Positions 13,563-18,702 of a DNA stretch of 18,702 bases are shown here, one piece after another. The notes below the pieces were generated by a model. The model made no database searches. It had not been told where the DNA came from and worked only from the letters and a program-made list of their open reading frames with translations. Origin of the DNA: Pseudomonadota bacterium (GTDB taxonomy: Bacteria > Myxococcota > Myxococcia > Myxococcales > Anaeromyxobacteraceae); NCBI GenBank assembly GCA_023419875.1, contig JAEZXM010000025.1, forward strand, positions 1-18,702. The letters are read 5' to 3'. Position 1 is the first letter of the stretch, and every line of letters begins with the position of its first letter. The position numbers and the translations under genes are program-made.

Positions 13563-14729
13563 TCAGCCGATGGAGACCCGGGTCCCGGTGGCCGCGGAGC
13601 GGATGCCCGCGTCGAGGACCTCGGCGTTGCGCATCCCGTCGTACAGGGTGGGATCGATCTTCTTCCCGTTCACGACGGCCTCGAGGAAGTCCACCACCCC
13701 GTGCACGAACTCGTGCTCGTAGCCGATCGTGTGGCCCGGCGGCCACCAGTTGGCGATGTAGTCGTGCGACCCCTCGGTGGCGAGGATGGTGCGGAAGCCC
13801 TGCGCATACTCCGGGTCGCCGGCGGAGAAGAACTGGAGCTCGTTCATGCGCTCGAAGTCGAAGGCGATGCTGCCCTTCTCGCCGTAGATCTCGAACGTGT
13901 TGTAGTTCTTCCGCCCCGGCGCGAACCGGGTGACCTCGAACGAGCCCAGCGCCCCGTTGGCGAACTCGGCCACCATGAACGACGCGTCCTCGACGGTGAC
14001 CTTGCCCCGGCCCGCCGCCTCGCCCGCCTTCGCGGTGAACGTCCCCGCGGCGGCGCCCGGGAGCGGTCGCTCGGAGACGAACTGGCTGGTCATGCCGGTG
14101 ACCGACCGGATCTCGCCGACCAGGTAGCGCGCGAGATCCACGCTGTGCGACCCGAGATCCCCGTGCGGACCGTACCCGGCGGTCTCCTTCTGGAGGTGCC
14201 ACGTGAGCGGGAAGCTCGGGTCCACGATCCACGACTGGAGGTAGGCGCCGCGCCAGTGGAAGATGCGCCCCACCTTGCCCTCGTCGATGAGCCGCTTCGC
14301 GAGGCGGACCGCCGGGACGCGCCGGTAGTTGTGGTTGAGGAAGTGCTTCACCCCGGCCTTCTCGACGGCCTCGTACATCTCCTTCGCCTGGGCGAAGGTG
14401 AGCGCGATCGGCTTCTCGCAGAAGACGTGCTTCCCGGCCTTCGCCGCCTCGAGGACGATCGGGTGGTGGAGGTGGGTCGGGGTGGAGACGTCGACGATGT
14501 CCACGTCGTCGCTCCGGACCGCCTTCTTCCAGTCGGTCTCGGTCCGCTCCCAGCCCCATCGCGAGGCGAACTCCCGGAGCGACGCCTCGTTCCGGCCGCA
14601 GGCGACCTTCAGGACCGGCTCGGCGGCGACGTCGAAGAAGTACTTCGCCTGGCGCCACGCGTTGCTGTGCGCCTTGCCCATGAAGTTGTGCCCGATGAGG
14701 GCCACGTTCAATTTGCCGAGCTTTTTCAT
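13563..14729 (-). CDS. Gfo/Idh/MocA-family oxidoreductase, levoglucosan-dehydrogenase-like
   Basis: The 388-residue protein has an N-terminal Rossmann domain beginning LNVALIGHNFMGKAHSNAW. The central Gly of the usual GxGxxG is Asn here. Next come STPTHLHHPIVLEAAKAGKH and the family EKP motif (105-107, Lys106). The catalytic-domain motif GDLGSHSVDLARYLVG (190-205) supplies Asp191 and His195. The length, FMGKAHS start, NHNYRRVPA, LQSWIVDPSFPLTWHLQK and WPPGHTIGYEHEF segments recall levoglucosan dehydrogenase and related enzymes that oxidise the C3 hydroxyl of a sugar with NAD(P). It starts 13 bases after the TIM-barrel stop with a GGGAGG ribosome site, so the two enzymes are coupled and may act in sequence. 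Substrate assignment is by resemblance recalled from memory, so treat it as tentative. Confidence 0.87.
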   Translation of the reverse strand: MKKLGKLNVALIGHNFMGKAHSNAWRQAKYFFDVAAEPVLKVACGRNEASLREFASRWGWERTETDWKKAVRSDDVDIVDVSTPTHLHHPIVLEAAKAGKHVFCEKPIALTFAQAKEMYEAVEKAGVKHFLNHNYRRVPAVRLAKRLIDEGKVGRIFHWRGAYLQSWIVDPSFPLTWHLQKETAGYGPHGDLGSHSVDLARYLVGEIRSVTGMTSQFVSERPLPGAAAGTFTAKAGEAAGRGKVTVEDASFMVAEFANGALGSFEVTRFAPGRKNYNTFEIYGEKGSIAFDFERMNELQFFSAGDPEYAQGFRTILATEGSHDYIANWWPPGHTIGYEHEFVHGVVDFLEAVVNGKKIDPTLYDGMRNAEVLDAGIRSAATGTRVSIG

Positions 14730-14742
14730 GGCGCCCTCCCGC

Positions 14743-15603
14743 TCAGCCGACGATCGCCGCGATGCGCTTCAGCTCCTTGACGCTCTTCGCCACCGCCGCG
14801 TCCTCGTCGTCCTCGTAGTCGGGGTGGAGGAAGTCGATCTCCATCGCCAGGAAGCCCTTGTAGCCGGCCTCCTTGAGGAGCTTCGCGAGCGCGAGGTTGT
14901 CCACGTAGCCGTCGCCCGTCGGCGTCGAGGCGAAGAAGTGCCAGTTCTTCACCGACACGCCCTTCATCGGCTTGAGGTCCTTCACGTGCGTCGCGAAGGT
15001 GTGCTTCGCGAGCTTCTTCATCCCCTCCACCGGATCGTCCTGCACGCGCATGAAGTTGCCGGTGTCGAAGTTGATGCCGAAGTACGGCGAGCCCACGTCC
15101 TGGATGAGCTTCAGCATCTCGTCGGAGTCGAAGTCGATGTGGTTCTCGTCGGCGATCTTCACCCCGGCCTTCTCCGCCACCTTGGCCGCCTTCTGGAACT
15201 GGCGCGTGAGCTTCTCCAGCATCGGCCCGTGCGGCTCGTTGCGGAACATGAGGCTCGCCCCGCACACGCGCATCACGTCGGCCCCGATCGCCTTCGCGTA
15301 CTCGATCGACTTCAGCATGTCGTCGAACGCCTTCTCGTTCCGGCCGCCCTCGAGGCCGTCGGGGTGGCCCCAGGCGTAGACGCGATCGAGCTTGGCGGCG
15401 TCGAGCCGGCCCTTCACCTCCGAGAGGTAGCTCGCGTCGAACCGCGGGAGGAAGCAGGACTCCAGCGATACGCCGTCCACGCCCAGCTCCTTGGCGCGGT
15501 CGATGAACTGCTCCAGGGTCATCGTCCGGGGCGGCTTCTTCTGGTCGTCGTACACCTCGCCGAACATGCGGTGGTAGCAGTAGCTGTCGATCCCGACCTT
15601 CAT
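14743..15603 (-). CDS. Sugar phosphate isomerase/epimerase-family TIM-barrel protein (possible 3-keto-sugar lyase or epimerase)
   Basis: The 286-residue protein is a second, clearly different member of the xylose-isomerase-like TIM-barrel family. It starts MKVGIDSYCYHRMFGEVYDD. The metal tetrad is Glu153 (ADENHIDF), Asp180 (INFDTGNF), His206 (THVKD) and Glu255 (AMEID). It is paired with the Gfo/Idh dehydrogenase 13 bases downstream. In known routes for levoglucosan and some glycosides, such barrels eliminate the aglycone or anhydro bridge from a 3-keto sugar made by a Gfo/Idh enzyme, which is a plausible job here; ketose epimerase or inosose-dehydratase activity is the alternative. The ATG at 15603 has GGAGG seven bases upstream. 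It is the first gene after the divergent intergenic region and thus probably the first of the operon. Confidence 0.87.
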   Translation of the reverse strand: MKVGIDSYCYHRMFGEVYDDQKKPPRTMTLEQFIDRAKELGVDGVSLESCFLPRFDASYLSEVKGRLDAAKLDRVYAWGHPDGLEGGRNEKAFDDMLKSIEYAKAIGADVMRVCGASLMFRNEPHGPMLEKLTRQFQKAAKVAEKAGVKIADENHIDFDSDEMLKLIQDVGSPYFGINFDTGNFMRVQDDPVEGMKKLAKHTFATHVKDLKPMKGVSVKNWHFFASTPTGDGYVDNLALAKLLKEAGYKGFLAMEIDFLHPDYEDDEDAAVAKSVKELKRIAAIVG

Positions 15604-15988
15604 TTCGGTCCTCCTTGGGCTCGCGCCGGTTCCGGACGTCCTTCGCGCAGGCGACGCGCGCGTCCGGGAGCTTACTCCAACGACTGCGGCAATCTATCCC
15701 GAATCCGCCAATAAAACGACACGGCTCGACAGTATATGGGCAACCCTGCAGGTATATGAACAAGGATACGACCCCCAGTCAGGAGGCGGACTTGGCCCCG
15801 TTTGCGGGTAACACCGCTCGACCGCGGCCCCCGGTGGGTTTCTGTCGACCCTCTGCAGTTGACCCGGGGTGGAAACCCCACTCCCAAGCTCGCGGGATCA
15901 GGGGCCCTGGGGGCAGGCGAACCCGGTACGGGGCGTGCAGCCCGAGCCGCTCGAAGCGTTCGACAGGCAACGGACCGGGGAGACAGCC
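15604..15988. promoter_or_regulatory. Divergent intergenic region between sugar operon and chemoreceptor gene
   Basis: This 385-base region has no convincing gene. Its left part (about 15665-15770) is markedly more AT-rich than the surroundings and should hold the operon promoter. TATACT on the minus strand (15738-15733) is the best -10-like box, but no good -35 lies at 17 +/- 1 bases. It also contains two 13-base direct repeats (listed separately), a CCTGCAGG palindrome (15745-15752) between them, and an ACGT-core palindrome GGACGTCC (15634-15641). A small GGGGT-GGAA-ACCCC hairpin (15866-15879) lies on the chemoreceptor side. No clear plus-strand promoter was found. Confidence 0.45.
15731..15763. 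repeat. Two 13-base direct repeats, 20-base period (operator candidate)
   Basis: AGTATATGGGCAA (15731-15743) and GGTATATGAACAA (15751-15763) agree at 10 of 13 positions and are offset by exactly 20 bases, about two DNA helical turns, so both would face the same side of the helix. They lie in the AT-rich part of the divergent region. TATA-centred sites are typical of several HutC-type GntR and other sugar regulators, making the GntR protein or another repressor a possible binder (inference). Confidence 0.5.
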
Positions 15989-18667
15989 ATGAGGAGAGCG
16001 CTGCGGTTCCGCACGAGGATCCTGATCGCGTGCGCGGTGGCCCTCGCGCTGATGTTCGTCATCGGCGCGGTCGGCTACCGCACCGCGGCAAGCCTCACGC
16101 GCCACCTCGACCAGTTCACCGGCACGCGGCTCCCCGGCCTCGATGCGCTCTGGTCCGCGAGCGAGGCGGTGACCGACGCCGCCCGTCACCTCAACGCGCT
16201 CCTGCTCCCGAACGCCGACGCGGAGGCGCGGCACGCGTCCAAGGCGGCGTTCTCCGACGCGCTGCAGCGCGTGGACGACGCCACCTTCCGGTTCAGCCCG
16301 CTCCCGCAGGACGTCGAGACCATCCGCCTGTGGGGGGACGCGACCCAGAAGATCGCCGCCTGGCGCGCGCTCTCCTCGAAGCTCGTGGTGATCGCGGCGA
16401 CGGACTCCTCGGAGTTCCTCCGGGAGGGGACGCGGCAGGCGGGCCTCCTCGCCGAGACGCGCGCCGCGGGCGCGGAGCTCGACGAGGCGCTCCGCAAGGT
16501 GCGGGAGCAGACCGCGAAGGACGCCGCACGCACGACCGCCGAAGGAAACGCCGCCAGCCTGCGCGCGACCTGGGCCGCCCTCGCCGCGCTCCTCGGCGGG
16601 ACGGCGCTGATGCTGGTGCTCGGCCTGCGGCTCGCACGGACGATCGGGCGCGCCCTGTCCTCGCTCGCCACGGAGGCGGGCAAGCTTCGCGACGCCGTGG
16701 CCGCGGGCGAGCTCGGCATCCGCGGCGACGCCGCCGGCCAGGACCCGGAGTTCCGGCCCATCGTCGAGGGCATGAACGCGACCATGGACGCGTTCGAGCA
16801 GCCCATGCGGCTGACCGTGGACTGCATCACCCGCATCGGCAAGGGCGACATCCCGGAGAAGATCGGCGGCGAGTACCGCGGGGACTTCGCGCTGATCCAG
16901 GAGAGCCTGAACGACTGCATCGACTCGGTGTACGGGCTCCTCGACGACGTGGCCACGCTGGCGCACGCGGGGACGGAGGGCCGCCTGGAGGTCCGGGCCG
17001 ATCCGTCCCGGCACCACGGCGACTTCCGCTCCGTCATCGAGGGCATCAACGCGACGCTGGACGCCTTCGTCGGCCCGCTCGACCAGGCGGCCCAGGCCGT
17101 GGCCCGGATCGCGCGCGGCGAGATCCCGCCGCCCATCACCGCCGAGTGGCGCGGGAGCTTCGCCACCCTGCGGGACAACCTGAACACCGCCTCCGCATCC
17201 CTGCACGGCGTCATCGAGGAGACGAACGCGATGACCGGCGCCCAGGCCGCCGGGGACCTCGAGGTGTACATCCCGGTCGAGCGGTTCGAGGGCGCCTACC
17301 GGACCCTCGCACAAGGGGTGAACGCCGGCGTCGAGATCCACGTCACCAACCTGCTCCGGATCCTGGACATCCTCGCCGCCTGGGCGAAGGGGGACTTCCG
17401 CCCGACGCTGCCCCCGCTGCCGGGCAAGCAGGTCGTCCTGAACCAGCGCATGGACCTCCTGCGCGAGAACCTCCGGAGGATCGCGACCGAGGTGCAGGGG
17501 CTCGTCGCGTCGGCGCAGGCGGGGAACCTCGGCGCGCGCGCGAACGCCGGCGCCCTGGACGGCGAGTGGGCCCGCATCGCCGAAGGGCTCAACGACACCC
17601 TGGCGGCCCTGGCCGCGCCGGTGGAGGAGGCCTCGACCGTACTCCAGGCGCTGGCCCAGCGCGACCTCCGGGCCCGCGTCGCGGGCGAGTTCCGCGGGGA
17701 CCACGCGCGCATCCGCGACGCGGTGAACGGGACCGCGGCCGCCCTGGAGGAGGCGATGGTCCAGGTCGCCGCCGCGGTCGAGCAGGTGTCCGGCGCGGCG
17801 ACCCAGATCGCGTCCTCGTCCCAGGCCGTCGCCTCCGGCGCGTCCGAGCAGGCCGCCTCGCTCCAGCAGACCGCCTCGTCCATCGAATCGGTCTCCGGCA
17901 TGATCAGCGTCTCCGCCTCCAACGCGCAGCAGGCGAGCGCCCTCGCCATCGCCGCCCGCACCGCCGCCGCGGACGGCTCCTCGGCGGTGGACCAGCTCCG
18001 GACCAGCATGGAGAAGATCAAGCGCTCGGCCCAGGGGACCGGACAGATCATCCGGGACGTCTCGGAGATCGCCTTCCAGACCAACCTGCTCGCCCTGAAC
18101 GCCGCGGTGGAGGCGGCCCGGGCCGGCGAGGCCGGGCGCGGATTCGCCGTGGTCGCCGAGGAGGTCCGGTCCCTGGCGCGGCGCGCCAAGGAGGCTGCCA
18201 CCAAGACGGAGGTGCTCATCCACCAGTCGGTGAAGGAGGCAGGGGAGGGCGAGGCGGCGGCGCGGCTCGTCGAGGGCAAGCTGGGCGAGATCGTCCAGGG
18301 GGTCTCGAAGGTGACCGACATCATCGGCGAGATCGCCGCCGCGGCGTCCGAGCAGGCCCACGGCATGGAGCAGGTGAACGGCGCGGTCGGGGAGATGGAC
18401 CGCGTCACCCAGCAGAACGCGGCGAGCGCGGAGGAGTCCTCGTCGGCGGCCTCCGAGCTCTCGGGGCAGGCGGAGGAGCTCGCCGCGATGGTCGCCACGT
18501 TCCAGCTCTCGGAGAGGACGCTCCCGGAAGGTCCGCGCCGCGGCCGGCTCGAGGGGCGGGTCGCCTCGCCCGTCGAGGGGCGCCGTCCTTCGCCGACGCC
18601 GCCCAGGCTTCCTTCGCCGGAGGAGGTCTTCCCCATGGACGATCCGCAGGCGCTGCGGGAGTTCTGA
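15989..18667 (+). CDS. Methyl-accepting chemotaxis protein with nested HAMP units
   Basis: The 892-residue transmembrane receptor has a first membrane helix at about 10-31 (ILIACAVALALMFVIG), a mostly helical periplasmic sensor of about 160 residues, and a second membrane helix at about 191-214. A series of HAMP-like units follows (about 215-620), recognisable by VEGMNATMDAF (about 260) and IEGINATLDAF (about 350), RIGKGDIPEKIGGEYRGDF and RIARGEIPPPITAEWRGSF, and AQRDLRARVAGEFRGD. The cytoplasmic signalling hairpin has its conserved tip EIAFQTNLLALNAAVEAARAGEAGRGFAVVAEEVRSLA (about 693-730), the contact site for CheA and CheW. The C-terminal tail is Pro/Arg-rich and ends ALREF, with no NWETF-type CheR/CheB tether. 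ATG at 15989 is chosen for GGGGAG six bases upstream. It lies divergently from the sugar operon, so it may sense the same compound directly or through the binding protein (inference). Confidence 0.93.
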   Translation: MRRALRFRTRILIACAVALALMFVIGAVGYRTAASLTRHLDQFTGTRLPGLDALWSASEAVTDAARHLNALLLPNADAEARHASKAAFSDALQRVDDATFRFSPLPQDVETIRLWGDATQKIAAWRALSSKLVVIAATDSSEFLREGTRQAGLLAETRAAGAELDEALRKVREQTAKDAARTTAEGNAASLRATWAALAALLGGTALMLVLGLRLARTIGRALSSLATEAGKLRDAVAAGELGIRGDAAGQDPEFRPIVEGMNATMDAFEQPMRLTVDCITRIGKGDIPEKIGGEYRGDFALIQESLNDCIDSVYGLLDDVATLAHAGTEGRLEVRADPSRHHGDFRSVIEGINATLDAFVGPLDQAAQAVARIARGEIPPPITAEWRGSFATLRDNLNTASASLHGVIEETNAMTGAQAAGDLEVYIPVERFEGAYRTLAQGVNAGVEIHVTNLLRILDILAAWAKGDFRPTLPPLPGKQVVLNQRMDLLRENLRRIATEVQGLVASAQAGNLGARANAGALDGEWARIAEGLNDTLAALAAPVEEASTVLQALAQRDLRARVAGEFRGDHARIRDAVNGTAAALEEAMVQVAAAVEQVSGAATQIASSSQAVASGASEQAASLQQTASSIESVSGMISVSASNAQQASALAIAARTAAADGSSAVDQLRTSMEKIKRSAQGTGQIIRDVSEIAFQTNLLALNAAVEAARAGEAGRGFAVVAEEVRSLARRAKEAATKTEVLIHQSVKEAGEGEAAARLVEGKLGEIVQGVSKVTDIIGEIAAAASEQAHGMEQVNGAVGEMDRVTQQNAASAEESSSAASELSGQAEELAAMVATFQLSERTLPEGPRRGRLEGRVASPVEGRRPSPTPPRLPSPEEVFPMDDPQALREF

Positions 18668-18686
18668 CCAGGGAGCGGAGCCCCTC

Positions 18687-18702
18687 GTGAAGACGATCCG
18701 CC
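18687..18702 (+). CDS. Possible start of next gene (partial)
   Basis: Nineteen bases after the chemoreceptor stop, a GTG begins an open frame (V-K-T-I-R) that leaves the window after five codons. GGGAGCGGAG lies upstream but rather far for an ideal ribosome site. Chemoreceptor genes are often followed by other chemotaxis genes. Too little sequence is present to say what this is. Confidence 0.3.

Noticed and set aside
11539..14658. A 1039-codon minus-strand open frame spanning several genes
   Set aside because: It runs out of frame through the kinase, aldolase, regulator and dehydrogenase genes, each of which has a clear in-frame family match and its own ribosome site. The translation is low-complexity Arg/Gly/Pro.
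15790..15815. Sigma54-like TTGGCCCCGTTTGC on the chemoreceptor side
   Set aside because: The GG to GC spacing is two bases short, and this spacing is strict for sigma54.
15869..15988. In-frame N-terminal extension of the chemoreceptor
   Set aside because: The added 40 residues precede the first membrane helix without similarity to MCPs, whereas ATG at 15989 has a good ribosome site and starts a typical RFRTRILIA N-terminus.
15779..18361. An 860-codon minus-strand open frame opposite the chemoreceptor gene
   Set aside because: The plus-strand frame has textbook MCP features; the antisense product is low-complexity and resembles nothing.
1..18702. tRNA, rRNA, CRISPR arrays, insertion sequences, integrases or attachment sites
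   Set aside because: None was seen: there are no regularly spaced long repeats, no transposase-like translation and no RNA gene signature. The locus looks like an ordinary chromosomal catabolic cluster.

Overview
The window is a very GC-rich piece of bacterial chromosome. It is packed with carbohydrate-catabolism genes, almost all on the minus strand, and one large chemoreceptor gene reads away from them on the plus strand. The high GC, and a chemoreceptor built from repeated HAMP units with 'GDIP..I..EYRGDF..I...LN' motifs, suggest a deltaproteobacterium or myxobacterium, perhaps near Anaeromyxobacter. That placement is an inference from style; no marker gene is present.

Minus-strand layout in order of transcription. 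Positions 15603 to 13563 hold a TIM-barrel sugar isomerase/epimerase-type enzyme and a Gfo/Idh/MocA dehydrogenase that resembles levoglucosan dehydrogenase. Next comes a GntR/UTRA regulator with its own promoter (13482-13511) and palindromic operator candidates. It is followed by a tight run: DeoC-type aldolase, FGGY sugar kinase, second TIM-barrel enzyme, zinc alcohol/polyol dehydrogenase, VOC-family protein, old-yellow-enzyme flavoprotein with an Fe-S motif, then ATPase, permease and binding protein of a CUT2 (ribose-type) ABC importer. A 14-bp perfect hairpin closes this unit at 2784-2816.

A second minus-strand unit (2728 to the left edge) holds a ROK-family repressor, a PfkB sugar kinase and a GatZ/KbaZ-family protein that runs off the window. 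The last two overlap by 4 bases. Together they look like a tagatose-type branch (ketose to ketose-6-phosphate to fructose-6-phosphate or triose phosphates).

On the plus strand (15989-18667) is an 892-residue methyl-accepting chemotaxis protein with nested HAMP units, followed by the first codons of a possible further gene. The 385-base divergent region between the two directions carries a pair of 13-base direct repeats 20 bases apart and is AT-rich relative to its surroundings.

As a system: the importer brings in a sugar or sugar derivative. The two dehydrogenases, two TIM-barrel enzymes and the flavoprotein alter its redox state and carbon skeleton. The FGGY kinase phosphorylates the product and the DeoC-type aldolase cleaves it. 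The mix of Gfo/Idh oxidase, TIM-barrel lyase/isomerases and an ene-reductase-type flavoprotein recalls the oxidation-elimination-hydration-reduction chemistry known for levoglucosan. The added FGGY kinase, DeoC aldolase and old yellow enzyme do not belong to that route, so the substrate is unknown and may be new.
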